From contig JAIOJV010000072.1 in the NCBI GenBank assembly GCA_019911805.1, positions 1 through 33,363 on the forward strand: 33,363 bases of DNA, read 5' to 3'. The translations under genes and the position numbers were made by a program. Origin of the DNA: Gammaproteobacteria bacterium. GTDB taxonomy: Bacteria; Pseudomonadota; Gammaproteobacteria; Thiohalobacterales; Thiohalobacteraceae. Positions within the stretch are counted from its first letter, which is position 1, and every line of letters begins with the position of its first letter. Below, piece by piece: positions 9,239 through 18,519 of the stretch. The notes below the pieces were generated by a model. It saw nothing but the letters and a program-made list of their open reading frames with translations. It had not been told where the DNA came from and ran no database searches.

Positions 9239-9880
9239 TTTAACCACAAAGGACACGAAGGACACCAAGTAAATCCCGATCAATTCAAAACCACGACCAT
9301 CTCGTCAACGTGTGACTGTTGATCGGTTTTCACCGAGGATCTATTTTGCGTCCTTCGTGGTTGAACCACCAAGGACACGAAGGACACCAAGTAAATCCCG
9401 ATCAATTCAGAACCGCGACCTTCTCGTCAACGTATGACTGTTGAGCGGTTTTCACCGAGGATCTATTTTGTGTCCTTCGTGGTTGAACCACCAAGGACAC
9501 GAAGGGCACCAAGTAAATTCCAATCAATTCAAAACCACAACCGTCTCGCCAATGTGTGACTGTTGATCGGTTTTCGCCGAGGATCTACTTCGTGTACTTC
9601 GTGTCCTTTGTGGTTGAACCATCAAGGATACGAAGGACACCAAGCAAATTCCGATCAATTCAGAACCACAACCTTCTCGCCAATATGTGACTGTTGATCG
9701 GTTTTCGCCGAGGATCTACTTCGTGTCCTTCGTGTCCTTTGTGGTTGAACCATCAAGGATACGAAGGATACCAAGCAAATTCCGATCAATTCAGAACCGC
9801 AACCTTCTCGTCAATGTATGACTGTTGATCGGTTTTCGCCGAAGATTTACTTGGCGTCCTTCGTGTCCTTTGTGGTTAAA
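9239..9880. repeat. five tandem copies of a 122-131 bp family C palindromic unit
   Basis: Units begin near 9242, 9364, 9486, 9617 and 9748 and end at 9878, giving periods of 122, 122, 131, 131 and 130. Each unit opens with AACCAnnAAGGAnACGAAGG, has a conserved interior (GATCAATTCA, then GACTGTTGATCGGTTTTC, CCGAGGATCTA) and closes with the complementary CTTCGTGTCCTTTGTGGTT, so each is itself an imperfect hairpin. Units 1-2 differ from units 3-5 by small length and base changes, suggesting stepwise duplication. The array fills the whole waaA-hldD gap and holds no gene. Confidence 0.95.
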
Positions 9881-9883
9881 CCA

Positions 9884-10855
9884 TCAAATCTCCCCATTGC
9901 CGTTGTTCAGCCATTCCAGGTACAGCTCCACACCCTCCTCGACGGTCTTGAAGGGCTTGTCGTAGCCGGCGCCGCGCAGGGCTGAGATGTCGGCCTCGGT
10001 GAAGCTCTGGTAGCGGCCGCGCAGGTGGTCCGGGAACGGGATGTACTCGAGTTCGCCGCGCCCGTGCCAGGCAATGACGGCGCGGGCGATGTCGTTGAAG
10101 GGCTGGCTGCGGCCGGTACCGACGTTGAAGATACCGGAGGTATCGGGATGGTCGAGAAACCATAGATTCACGTCCACCGCATCGCCGACGTAGATGAAGT
10201 CACGGCGCTGCTCGCCGTTGCCGTAACCGTCACAGCCCTCGAACAGCTTCACCTTGCCGGTGTCCTGCACCTGGTCGTTCAGATGGAAGGCGACGCTGGC
10301 CATGCCGCCCTTATGCTGTTCGCGCGGACCATAGACATTGAAATAACGGAAACCGACGATCTGGCTCTCGGCCTTCGGCAGGACGCGGCGCACATACTGA
10401 TCGAACAGACACTTGGAATAGCCGTAGACGTTCAACGGTGCCTCGTGCGCCTGAATCTCCTTGAACACGCGCCCGGCGCCGTACACCGAGGCCGACGAGG
10501 CGTAGATGTACGCGGCCTTGCGTGTCAGGCACCAGTGCAGCAGCGCCTTGGAGTATTCATAGTTGTTGCGCATCATGTAACGCCCGTCCCACTCCGTGGT
10601 GGACGAGCAGGCGCCTTCGTGGAACACCGCCTCGACCCTGGTGCGCATAGGACCGCCGACCTCGCGGTCGGCCTGCACCCGGGCGATGAAATCCTCCTTG
10701 TCCATGTAATCGGCGATCTCGCAGTCGGCGAGGTTCTTGAACTTCACCCCATTGCTGAGATTGTCGACGACCAGGATGTCCGTGTGCCCGCGCTCATTCA
10801 GCGCCTTGACGATGTTCGAGCCGATGAAGCCGGCCCCGCCGGTGACGATGATCAT
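9884..10855 (-). CDS. hldD: ADP-L-glycero-D-manno-heptose 6-epimerase
   Basis: A 323-residue short-chain dehydrogenase-like epimerase that makes ADP-L-glycero-heptose, the donor for the LPS inner core. The N-terminal NADP motif is [11 protein letters not shown], the catalytic Tyr/Lys are in YGYSK after SSASVYG, and [15 protein letters not shown] and [11 protein letters not shown] are HldD signatures. The ATG at 10855 follows AGAAGGA. The frame continues upstream only through a repeat. The stop codon touches the end of the tandem array at 9239-9880. It probably pairs functionally with hldE just upstream. Confidence 0.96.
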   Translation of the reverse strand: MIIVTGGAGFIGSNIVKALNERGHTDILVVDNLSNGVKFKNLADCEIADYMDKEDFIARVQADREVGGPMRTRVEAVFHEGACSSTTEWDGRYMMRNNYEYSKALLHWCLTRKAAYIYASSASVYGAGRVFKEIQAHEAPLNVYGYSKCLFDQYVRRVLPKAESQIVGFRYFNVYGPREQHKGGMASVAFHLNDQVQDTGKVKLFEGCDGYGNGEQRRDFIYVGDAVDVNLWFLDHPDTSGIFNVGTGRSQPFNDIARAVIAWHGRGELEYIPFPDHLRGRYQSFTEADISALRGAGYDKPFKTVEEGVELYLEWLNNGNGEI

Positions 10856-10886
10856 GCTATGCGTCCTTCTGAATGGCTGTTTTTTT

Positions 10887-11025
10887 ACCACAAAGGACAC
10901 AACGGACACGAAGGTAACCCAATGAATGTGAGGTGACGGATTCCCTCTCCCTTCAAGGGAGAGCAAATTCTTCGTTCAGCATTCGTTGATATGTTTTCTT
11001 CGTGTCCGTTGTGTCCTTCGTGGTT
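10887..11025. repeat. family C palindrome between hldE and hldD
   Basis: Complementary arms at 10887-10914 (ACCACAAAGGACACAACGG...) and 10998-11025 enclose about 80 bases, including a separate hairpin CTCTCCCTT-ca-AAGGGAGAG near 10944-10963. The same arm type, with the AACGGACACGAAGG variant, recurs at 12547-12701. Confidence 0.9.
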
Positions 11026-11036
11026 AAACGAGAATT

Positions 11037-12473
11037 TCAACCACTGTCGTCCTGCGCGCGGATCGCTTCGATGAGGCGGGTGGTCGATACGCCCTCTTCG
11101 AAGCCGAGCACTTTGACCTCGCCGCCGGCGGCCGTGACGCAGTCGTGGCCGGCGATCTGGTCGGGGCGGTAGTCGCCGCCCTTGACCAGCACCTGGGGCC
11201 GGACGGCGCAGATCAGCCGCTCGGGCGTATCTTCTGAGAACGGTACCACCCAGTCGACACTCTCCAGCGCGGCCAGTACCGTCATGCGCCGGTCGACGGG
11301 ATTGAGCGGCCGGCCCGCACCCTTCAGGCGGCGCACGGACCCGTCGTCGTTGACGGCGACGATCAGCCGGTCACCGAGCTGCCGGGCCGCGGCGAGATAG
11401 CCCACATGGCCGGCGTGCAGGATGTCGAAGCAGCCGTTGGTCATGACGAGGCGCTCGCCCTGGGCACGCGCCTCCTCGACCGCAATCAGCAATTGCTCCT
11501 CACTCAGCACGCCGTTGCCCGCCTTTCGGCGGCCGGCCAGGGCGCGGCGGATCTCGGGGACCGAGGCGGTCGCGGTGCCGAGCTTGGCCACGACGATGCC
11601 GGCGGCGATGTTGGCGAGCGCGGTGGCCTCGGCCAACCCTTCGCCCGCGGCCAGGGCGGCGGCCAGCACGGCCACCACGGTATCGCCGGCACCGGTCACG
11701 TCGAACACCTCACGCGCCTGCGCCGGCAGGTGCAGCTCCGGCTGACCGGGACGCAGCAGCGTCATGCCGTGTTCACCACGCGTCACCAGCAGCGCGCCGA
11801 GGTCGTGGCGACGGAGCAACTCCAGTCCCTTCCCGACCAGCTCCGCCTCACTGCGGCAGGGGCCGACGACGGCCTCGAATTCGCTCAGGTTGGGTGTGAT
11901 CAGGCTCGCGCCGGCATAGGCCGCGAAGTCGGTGCCCTTGGGGTCGATCAGCACCGGCGTGCCCGCGGCGCGGGCGGTATCGATGAGTTCGCGCAGCGGC
12001 TTGAGGGTGCCCTTGCCGTAGTCGGAGATCACCACCACGCCGCAGCCGGCCAGTGCCGTACGGTACTCCTGCAGCAAAGTGGCGGTATCGAAGTCCTCGA
12101 AACCGTCCTCGAAGTCCAGCCGGATGAGCTGCTGCTGACGGCTGATGATGCGCAGTTTGGTGACGGTCGGGACGCCGGCCAGGCGCTGCAAGCGGCAGCG
12201 TACACCGGCGGCCTCGAGACAGCGTACGAGGCTGTCGGCGGGTTCATCGTCGCCGGTCAGGGCGATGACCGTGCTGCCGGCCTGCAGCGCCGCGATGTTC
12301 AGCGCGACGTTGCCGGCGCCGCCGGGCCGTTCCTCGTTCTGGCGCACATGCACCACCGGCACCGGTGCCTCCGGCGAGATGCGCGAGGTGGCCCCGTACC
12401 AGTAACGGTCGAGCATCACATCGCCGACCACCAGGACATGCGCCTTCTCGAAGGCGGGTATGTGTAGTTTCAT
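11037..12473 (-). CDS. hldE: bifunctional heptose-7-phosphate kinase / heptose-1-phosphate adenylyltransferase
   Basis: A 478-residue protein (E. coli 477). The N-terminal PfkB/ribokinase domain begins [15 protein letters not shown] and carries the anion-hole signature [14 protein letters not shown]; it phosphorylates D-glycero-D-manno-heptose 7-phosphate at C1. The C-terminal nucleotidyltransferase domain has [16 protein letters not shown] (HxGH type) and adds AMP, giving the ADP-heptose epimerised by HldD. The ATG at 12473 starts the standard [20 protein letters not shown]; the longer frame upstream is repeat read-through. It lies upstream of hldD on the same strand with a palindrome between. 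Confidence 0.97.
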   Translation of the reverse strand: MKLHIPAFEKAHVLVVGDVMLDRYWYGATSRISPEAPVPVVHVRQNEERPGGAGNVALNIAALQAGSTVIALTGDDEPADSLVRCLEAAGVRCRLQRLAGVPTVTKLRIISRQQQLIRLDFEDGFEDFDTATLLQEYRTALAGCGVVVISDYGKGTLKPLRELIDTARAAGTPVLIDPKGTDFAAYAGASLITPNLSEFEAVVGPCRSEAELVGKGLELLRRHDLGALLVTRGEHGMTLLRPGQPELHLPAQAREVFDVTGAGDTVVAVLAAALAAGEGLAEATALANIAAGIVVAKLGTATASVPEIRRALAGRRKAGNGVLSEEQLLIAVEEARAQGERLVMTNGCFDILHAGHVGYLAAARQLGDRLIVAVNDDGSVRRLKGAGRPLNPVDRRMTVLAALESVDWVVPFSEDTPERLICAVRPQVLVKGGDYRPDQIAGHDCVTAAGGEVKVLGFEEGVSTTRLIEAIRAQDDSG

Positions 12474-12546
12474 GCGCCGGCCGTGCACCCCGGGAAATCC
12501 GGGGCGAATCATACCACGGTGCCCCTGGTGGCGCGGAAACCCCGTC

Positions 12547-12701
12547 AACCACAAAGGACACAACGGACACGAAGGGAAAGCCGTATTCTTGGAACCCCTG
12601 GCCGATTCACCCATCGGCGTATCCGTCTGACCGATCGACCGTCGGGCCTCGAAACACACTGACCAGGCGTTTTTCTTCGTGTCCTTCGTGTCCTTTGTGG
12701 T
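12547..12701. repeat. family C palindrome between hldE and lpxL
   Basis: Left arm 12547-12576 (AACCACAAAGGACACAACGG...) and right arm about 12673-12701 (CTTCGTGTCCTTCGTGTCC...). It sits in the divergent gap between hldE and the acyltransferase gene, so both promoters must lie in or beside it. Confidence 0.88.
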
Positions 12702-12743
12702 GAAGAGCACATTGTCCGGCAACACTGGGAGCGCACCGCGGCA

Positions 12744-13709
12744 ATGGGTAAACTGTGCTGCCGGAGCCGGAAACCCGCTGTGACAGAAACCGCCCCTGCC
12801 CATCCTTCGCTGTGGTCACCCCGCTACTGGCCGGTGCATGTCGGCATGGCACTGGGCTGGCTGGCCGCGCAACTGCCGTTTCCGCTGCAGATGGCGCTGG
12901 GCCGGGCCTTGGGCCGGCTTGCCTATCACCTGATGCCGGGCCGGCGGCGCGTCGCCCGCATCAATCTGGGGCTGTGCTTCCCGGACCTCGACATCAGCGT
13001 GCGCCGGACACTGCTGCGCGACCACTTCCGCTCGTTGGGCGTCGGTGTGATCGAGACGGCCATGAGCTGGTGGACACCGACCCGCAAGCTGCACCAGCTG
13101 GCCCGCATCGAGGGACTCGGGCACCTGCACGCCGCGCTGGACGCCGGCCGCGGCGTGATCCTGCTGTCGGCGCACTTCACCACCCTGGAGATCGGCGGCC
13201 GCCTCTTGTCGCTGCATGCGCCCTTCCACGTGCTCTATCGCCGCCACAAGAACGCCGCCTTCGAGGCCGTCATGCAGGGCGCCCGCGAGCGCCATTTCGA
13301 GAAGGCCATCCCGCGCGACGACATGCGCGGCCTGCTCAGGAGCCTCAAGGCCAACATGCCGGTGTGGTACGCCCCCGATCAGAACTATGGCGCCGAGCAC
13401 AGCGTCTTCGTGTCCTTCTTCGGCATCCCCGCCGCGACCATCACCGCCACCGCGCGGCTGGCACGTATCAGTGGTGCCAGGGTGGTGCCGTTCTTCCAGG
13501 AACGCTTACCGGGGACGGCGGGCTATCGCCTGCGGCTCTATCCGGCGCTGGCGGACTTCCCGACCGACGACGAGGTGGCAGACACCCAGCGCATCAACGA
13601 CCTCATCGAGGCCGAGATCCGCAAGATGCCGGCGCAGTACCTGTGGGCGCACCGGCGCTTCAAGACGCAACCGCCGGGTGTCGCACCACGCTATCAGGGG
13701 AGGCGATGA
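12744..13709 (+). CDS. lpxL: LpxL/HtrB-type lipid A lauroyl (acyloxyacyl) acyltransferase
   Basis: A 321-residue membrane-associated acyltransferase adding a secondary acyl chain to Kdo2-lipid IVA from acyl-ACP. The HX4E catalytic pair is His144 and Glu149 in SAHFTTLE; other family blocks are [27 protein letters not shown] and FFQERL. An N-terminal hydrophobic segment (about 31-57) anchors it. ATG 12744 has GGGAG 11 bases upstream; GTG 12780 would give 309 residues, nearer the usual length, and is possible. Its stop overlaps the next start (ATGA), so the two are translationally coupled. LpxL versus LpxM/LpxP cannot be told from sequence alone. Confidence 0.9.
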   Translation: MGKLCCRSRKPAVTETAPAHPSLWSPRYWPVHVGMALGWLAAQLPFPLQMALGRALGRLAYHLMPGRRRVARINLGLCFPDLDISVRRTLLRDHFRSLGVGVIETAMSWWTPTRKLHQLARIEGLGHLHAALDAGRGVILLSAHFTTLEIGGRLLSLHAPFHVLYRRHKNAAFEAVMQGARERHFEKAIPRDDMRGLLRSLKANMPVWYAPDQNYGAEHSVFVSFFGIPAATITATARLARISGARVVPFFQERLPGTAGYRLRLYPALADFPTDDEVADTQRINDLIEAEIRKMPAQYLWAHRRFKTQPPGVAPRYQGRR

Positions 13710-14626
13710 ACGCCGCGGTGCAGAGTATCCTGGTCATCACGCTGAGCAACATCGGCGATGCCATCATGACCACGCCGGTGCTGGAGGCGCTACACCGCCG
13801 CTATCCGCAGGCGATGATCGACCTGGTCGCGGATCGGCGTTCCAGCGAGGTATTCAGCCACTGCCCGTATCGCGGCCGCATCGTCCTCAAGGACAAGCGC
13901 GCCGGCTGGCGCGGCACGCTGAAGCTGGTGCGCGAGTTGCGCCGCACCCGCTACGACCTGATCGTCGACCTGCGCACCGACGGCCTCGCGTACCTGCTGC
14001 GCGCGCGTCGACGATTCACCAAGTGGCAGTGCCGGCCGCGCGGCCCGCACGCCGTCGAACGGCACATGGGCGTCATCGCCGCGCTCGGCGTTCTCGATAT
14101 CCCACCGACACGCATCTGGCTGACGCCCGAACTCGAACGCAACGCCACCCGGCACCTCCGTCCTCTGCCCGGCGACCGTTGGCTCGCCCTCGGCCCCAGC
14201 GCGAACTGGGAACCGAAGATCTGGCCGGCCGAGTGCTTTCGGGCACTGATCGCACAGCTGCGCGACAGCTTCGATGGTCTCATCCTGCTCGGTGGACCGG
14301 GGGATACCGAGCGCTGCCGTGCGGTCGTCCGCGACTGTCCGCTGCCGCATGTCGACCTCGCCGGCCGGACCGGACTGCTGGAGGCGGCTGCCGTGCTCGC
14401 CCGCGCCAGCGTGTTCGTCGGCAACGACTCCGGCCTCGGCCACCTCGCCAGTGCCGTGGGCACGCCCACACTCACGCTGTTCGGCCCCGGAGAGCCGCGG
14501 CGTTATCACCCCTGGGGTGTACAGGCGCGCTGGCTGACGAGTCCGGGGAACGATCTGCAGCGCTTGCATGCGGAGGCCGTGGCAGAGGAAATCCGAACAC
14601 TGCGCAGCGAGGCTGCGGCGACGTGA
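13706..14626 (+). CDS. glycosyltransferase family 9 (heptosyltransferase, WaaF-like)
   Basis: A 306-residue GT9 protein. It starts with VITLSNIGDAIMTTPVLEAL, typical of ADP-heptose:LPS heptosyltransferases, and has the C-terminal nucleotide-sugar site VGNDSGLGHLASAVGTPTLTLFGP. Between them, LGPSANWEPKIWP is the GT9 linker segment. It probably adds heptose to the LPS core at the cytoplasmic face of the inner membrane. ATG 13706 overlaps the acyltransferase stop by four bases with AGGGGAGG upstream. Whether it is heptosyltransferase I, II or III is unclear. Confidence 0.88.
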   Translation: MNAAVQSILVITLSNIGDAIMTTPVLEALHRRYPQAMIDLVADRRSSEVFSHCPYRGRIVLKDKRAGWRGTLKLVRELRRTRYDLIVDLRTDGLAYLLRARRRFTKWQCRPRGPHAVERHMGVIAALGVLDIPPTRIWLTPELERNATRHLRPLPGDRWLALGPSANWEPKIWPAECFRALIAQLRDSFDGLILLGGPGDTERCRAVVRDCPLPHVDLAGRTGLLEAAAVLARASVFVGNDSGLGHLASAVGTPTLTLFGPGEPRRYHPWGVQARWLTSPGNDLQRLHAEAVAEEIRTLRSEAAAT

Positions 14627-14701
14627 GCTTCGGGTTTCGTTATCCCTCATCCCGGGCTACCCTGGCCCCTCATCCGCGCGACCTCGTGCACTGAGCTCAC
14701 C

Positions 14702-15775
14702 ATGACCCGCAGCCTGCACATCATCGGCAGCAAGGCCTCCGGCGGCGCCGAGCGCTTCTATGTGCGTCTGCTGGGCGCCCTCGCGGCGGCGGGGGAAGAG
14801 GTGCACGCCCTGCATCCGCCGGGCAGCGCCGTGGACCGGTCACTGCCCGCGTCGATCGCGCGTACGCCGGTCGCCATGCGGGGTATCTGGGACCTGTATG
14901 CGGCCTGGCGCATCCGCACCATCGCCCGCACAGGGGGTGCGGACATCGTCCAGACCTACATGGGCCGGGCGACCCGCCTCACGCGCTTCCCACCCAGGCG
15001 ACGCCCGGTACACGTCGCGCGTCTGGGCGGGTATTACCATCTCAAGGGCTACCGGCACGCCCACGCCTGGGTAGGCAACACCCGCGGCATCTGCGATTAC
15101 CTCATCAACAGCGGCCTGCCCGCGCCGCGCGTCTTCCATATCGGTAATTTCGTCACGCCGGCAGCACCGGCCGCGCCGCAGACACTCACGGCGCTGCGCC
15201 AGGCCTTCGAGATCCCGGAGGACGCCCGGCTGCTCCTCACCGTCGGCAGACTGCATCCGGTCAAGGGCATGGAGGATCTGCTCACGGCCTTCGCCCGGCT
15301 GCCTGCCAGTGTGGGCGAACGTCCGCTGTTCCTGGCCATCGTCGGTGACGGCCCGTTGCGGTCCGCGCTGCAGGCCGAGGCCGTGCGTCTGGGCATCGGC
15401 CCGCGCGTCGTCTGGGCGGGCTGGCAGGACGACCCCGCGCCCTGGTACGAACTCGCCGATGTATTCATCTGCCCATCACGGCACGAACCGCTCGGCAACG
15501 TCATCCTCGAGGCCTGGGCACATCGGCGGGCGATCGTGTCCACGGCGACCCTGGGTGCGCTGGAACTGATCGAAGACGGCAGCAACGGTTTGCTGGTGCC
15601 GGTAAGCGACCCCGAGCGTCTGGCCGCCGCCATCATGAACCTGCTCGACGACACCGCCGCCGGTCGGCAACTGGCCGCAGGGGGCGCGGCCGTGCTGTCG
15701 GCGCGCTTCAGCGAGCCCGTCGTGGTCGACGCCTATCGCGAGATGTACCGGACGCTGCTCACCGGCCCCGGCTGA
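14702..15775 (+). CDS. glycosyltransferase family 4
   Basis: A 357-residue GT-B transferase. The N-terminal GSKASGGAERFY is the acceptor-side glycine motif. The C-terminal half has VGRLHPVKGMEDLL (Arg183 and Lys188 bind the donor phosphate) and the EX7E pair Glu262 and Glu270 in HEPLGNVILE. It is likely a core or O-antigen sugar transferase. It is last in a plus-strand trio with lpxL and the GT9 gene, after a 75-base gap, and ends convergently with the minus-strand heptosyltransferase. The sugar donor is not predictable. Confidence 0.88.
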   Translation: MTRSLHIIGSKASGGAERFYVRLLGALAAAGEEVHALHPPGSAVDRSLPASIARTPVAMRGIWDLYAAWRIRTIARTGGADIVQTYMGRATRLTRFPPRRRPVHVARLGGYYHLKGYRHAHAWVGNTRGICDYLINSGLPAPRVFHIGNFVTPAAPAAPQTLTALRQAFEIPEDARLLLTVGRLHPVKGMEDLLTAFARLPASVGERPLFLAIVGDGPLRSALQAEAVRLGIGPRVVWAGWQDDPAPWYELADVFICPSRHEPLGNVILEAWAHRRAIVSTATLGALELIEDGSNGLLVPVSDPERLAAAIMNLLDDTAAGRQLAAGGAAVLSARFSEPVVVDAYREMYRTLLTGPG

Positions 15776-15796
15776 GCGCAGACCGGTGGGCGCGCA

Positions 15797-16807
15797 TCAA
15801 TCGCGCCCTAACAACCCGTCCCGCTGCAGGCGCTCGAACACCTGCTGCACGGTGATCCCGGACAGACAGCGATGCGCCTGCGCCGGTGGACACACCGGCA
15901 GATGGCAGGGGCTGCATTCGACCGGCTGCCGCAACACGTGCCCGGCCTGACCCACCGCATGACTGCGCCGCCAGTCGGTCGGACCGAAGAAGGCATACAC
16001 GGGGATGGCGGCCGTGGACAGCACATGCATCGGGCCGGAATCGTTGACCACTGCAAAGCGCGCCCGTGTGGCCAGTTCGGCCAATGCCGCGATATCGAAG
16101 GCACCCGTCGCGTCGATACCGGCGACGGTGGCGAGCCGTTGATTGAGTCCACGCTCCTCATCCCCGCCCAGCCACACCACCGCCAATCCCTGCTGCTCGA
16201 GACGCCGCGCGAGTTCGGCGAAACGCGCCTCCTCCCACCGTTTGGACAGCCAGCGCGCGCTGGATCCCGCGTGCATCAGCACCAGCGGCCGGCCCGCCGG
16301 ACGCCGCTCCAGCAACCAGCGATCGACCTCGGCCCGGGTACGCGCGTCCGTCCAAAGACGCGGATGCGGCTCTGCCGCCGGCAGGCCCGCGCCAAGCAAC
16401 AGCGCATTCAGCCGTTCAAAGATATGCGCGCTGCGATCATCGTGTGGGGATCGGTGGGTATAGCAGAGCGCGGGACCGATGCCGACGCGGCGCGGGGCAC
16501 CCGACAGCCAGGTCAGCATCCGGCTGCGGTCCGAACCCTGCAGATCGTAGACGGCCGCGAAGTGCATGCGCCGTACCCAGGTCAGCGCCTGCCACATCGC
16601 CACCAACCCCTTGCGTGGCAATGCCTTGACCTCGAGCCGTGGGTGGGCAGCGAACAACGGCGCAAAGGCCGGCGCGGTAAGCAGATGCACCGCATATTCC
16701 GGGTAGGCGGCCAGGATGCGTTCGATGTGCGGCGTGGCCACCACCACATCGCCCAAGGCACCGAGCTTGATGATCAGCAGGCGTCGTTCAGGCACAGTGG
16801 CCACCAC
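15797..16807 (-). CDS. glycosyltransferase family 9 (heptosyltransferase I, WaaC-like)
   Basis: A 336-residue GT9 protein starting with a GTG (16807; GTG 16795 is an alternative). LLIIKLGALGDVVVATPHIERIL is the family N-terminus, VYDLQGSDRSRML the middle block, and VNDSGPMHVLSTAAIPVYAFFGPTDWRRSHAVG the donor site. The C-terminal cysteine-rich CSPCHLPVCPP is common in a subset of GT9 enzymes. It presumably transfers heptose to the LPS inner core. The O-antigen ligase-like gene is 23 bases upstream on the same strand, so they form an operon. Confidence 0.87.
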   Translation of the reverse strand: MVATVPERRLLIIKLGALGDVVVATPHIERILAAYPEYAVHLLTAPAFAPLFAAHPRLEVKALPRKGLVAMWQALTWVRRMHFAAVYDLQGSDRSRMLTWLSGAPRRVGIGPALCYTHRSPHDDRSAHIFERLNALLLGAGLPAAEPHPRLWTDARTRAEVDRWLLERRPAGRPLVLMHAGSSARWLSKRWEEARFAELARRLEQQGLAVVWLGGDEERGLNQRLATVAGIDATGAFDIAALAELATRARFAVVNDSGPMHVLSTAAIPVYAFFGPTDWRRSHAVGQAGHVLRQPVECSPCHLPVCPPAQAHRCLSGITVQQVFERLQRDGLLGRD

Positions 16808-16830
16808 CCCTCACCCGCTCACGACGGGGA

Positions 16831-18015
16831 TCACCCTGCCGGTTCGCGCGTTGCCGGGACATTGAACTGCGACAACACCCACAAGGCCGCGAACTGGATC
16901 GGCAGATACACCGCGAACTGGCGCGAGGCGTACGAGAAGCTCAGCAACCCGGCCACCAGCAGCGCCGTCGCGGAGGCGAGGAACAGCCCGGCCCGCGCAC
17001 CGGTTTCACCGCCGGCGCGGGCGAGGCGCCAACCGCGCGCCAGCGGCACCGCGATGAAGATCAACAGCGCCCCCAGGCCCAGGAGTCCGGTTTCATACCA
17101 GGCATCGAACAGGAAGTTGTGCAGGTGGCCGAGGCGGGCACCGTTCTCCACCATCACCACCTCGGCATACTGACCGACGTTGGCCATGCCCACGCCCAGC
17201 AGGGCATTGGCCGGCGGATGCGCCAGTGCCTGTCGCCACAATTGGCTGCGCAGACTGGTGAACCGATCCAACCACGCGACCCAATCGCCCCCGCCCGCCT
17301 GCCTGAAAAAGGTCTCATAGCTCAGACCGACCGCAACGGCGAGCACCGCCAGGCCGGCCAGCACCACGGCGGTGCGGCGCCAGCGCAGCACGAGCACACC
17401 ATAGACCAGCAGCGCGGCCAGCAGGCCGGCGAGTGCGGCCCGCCCCTGGGACATCACGATATAGCCCAGCGCGACCGACAACAGCACCGCGCTGAGTCCA
17501 ACCCGCCAGCGCGGCGTGCGCAGTGCCAGCAGATAATAAAGCGAAAACGGCAGCAGGAAGGGTAGGTTGTCCTCTTTCATATCCGCCGTGACCAGGAATC
17601 CCGGCGCCTGCATGTTCACCGCCAGTTTCAGCAGCAACAGCGCCAGCAGTGCCAGCCCCACGATGCCAAGCGCCTCGATCAGCCGGCGCATGGCATCCGG
17701 CCGCTGCTGCAATACGACCAGCATGAAATAGAATACCAGTGCATGCAGCACGAACTTGACCCATTCGTGCAATGCCGACTGCGCTGCCACCGCGCCGGGC
17801 ACGCTGAGCAGATACGCCAACAACAGTGCAACGAATAACAGCAGCGGTGCCCGCTCCACCCGCACGCGACTGCCCGGGACCGCCAGCAGCGCCCAGATCA
17901 AATAGACCAGCATGAGCACGTTGGCCAGCGCACGACCACCCACCTGCGTAAGGGGCAACAGCACCGGTAGCAACCAACCGGATTGGAAAAATGCCGCACG
18001 GATCCGCTCTCGCAT
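16831..18015 (-). CDS. O-antigen ligase/polymerase-like polytopic membrane protein (Wzy_C)
   Basis: A 394-residue protein with about ten or more hydrophobic helices. The Wzy_C signature HLHNFLFDAWYETGLLGLG lies in the large C-terminal periplasmic loop region. Such proteins join O-antigen to lipid A-core (WaaL) or polymerise O-units (Wzy); these roles cannot be separated by sequence alone. Its place in a core-sugar operon makes a WaaL-like role the better guess. I chose ATG 18015; the frame can extend to a TTG at 18039 (402 residues). It is divergent from the DUF6165 gene. Confidence 0.82.
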   Translation of the reverse strand: MRERIRAAFFQSGWLLPVLLPLTQVGGRALANVLMLVYLIWALLAVPGSRVRVERAPLLLFVALLLAYLLSVPGAVAAQSALHEWVKFVLHALVFYFMLVVLQQRPDAMRRLIEALGIVGLALLALLLLKLAVNMQAPGFLVTADMKEDNLPFLLPFSLYYLLALRTPRWRVGLSAVLLSVALGYIVMSQGRAALAGLLAALLVYGVLVLRWRRTAVVLAGLAVLAVAVGLSYETFFRQAGGGDWVAWLDRFTSLRSQLWRQALAHPPANALLGVGMANVGQYAEVVMVENGARLGHLHNFLFDAWYETGLLGLGALLIFIAVPLARGWRLARAGGETGARAGLFLASATALLVAGLLSFSYASRQFAVYLPIQFAALWVLSQFNVPATREPAG

Positions 18016-18129
18016 ACCTTTCAATTCAACCTCACTCAAGACCCGCGCATAATATCATAGGCCCGTACACACATCGTGCGATCGAAGTCTCTGCTAGAAT
18101 AGTGCGTATCGTTCAACAGGGGCTTCGAA

Positions 18130-18519
18130 ATGAGCATTCGTGTCGAAATTCCGGTCGGGGATTTCCTGGACAAACTGACCATCCTTGAGATCAAGGCTGA
18201 ACGTATCCGTGACCCCGACAAACTCGCCAACATCCACCGCGAGTTGGATGTGTTGCGTGAAACCTGGAAGGCATCGCCCTACTTCGGCCAGGACATCACC
18301 ACCGAGTACACCGAGCTTAAAACCGTAAACGAACGTCTCTGGGATATAGAGGATGATATTCGCGACGAGGAGCGTACCCGATCTTTCGGCGAACGCTTCA
18401 TCGAATTGGCGCGCGCGGTGTATCTCACCAACGACCGGCGTGCCGAGATCAAACGCCTGCTCAATCTCAAACTGGGTTCCACACTGGTCGAGGAAAAATC
18501 GTACCGGGAATACCGCTAA
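18130..18519 (+). CDS. DUF6165 family protein
   Basis: A 129-residue, highly charged cytoplasmic protein with no signal or membrane segment. The start SIRVEIPVGDFLDKLTILEIKAERI and the following KLANIHRELDVL resemble DUF6165 proteins, small helical proteins often found within polysaccharide or LPS loci. The family has no established function. It has notably lower GC content than the neighbouring glycosyltransferases. The ATG at 18130 follows the purine-poor CAGGGGCTTCGAA. Its stop (18517-18519) overlaps the stop of the convergent GT9 gene. Confidence 0.78.
   Translation: MSIRVEIPVGDFLDKLTILEIKAERIRDPDKLANIHRELDVLRETWKASPYFGQDITTEYTELKTVNERLWDIEDDIRDEERTRSFGERFIELARAVYLTNDRRAEIKRLLNLKLGSTLVEEKSYREYR

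Noticed and set aside
9239-9880. Possible CRISPR array
   Set aside because: The repeated units are 122-131 bp and similar along their full length, with no unique spacers, and each is itself a palindrome.
10942-10963. CTCTCCCTT/AAGGGAGAG hairpin as a terminator between hldE and hldD
   Set aside because: No T-run follows on either strand, and it lies within a family C palindrome loop.
12755-13705. Plus-strand frame extending the heptosyltransferase gene upstream through lpxL
   Set aside because: The upstream half is an out-of-frame reading of the acyltransferase gene; homology to GT9 begins only at ATG 13706.
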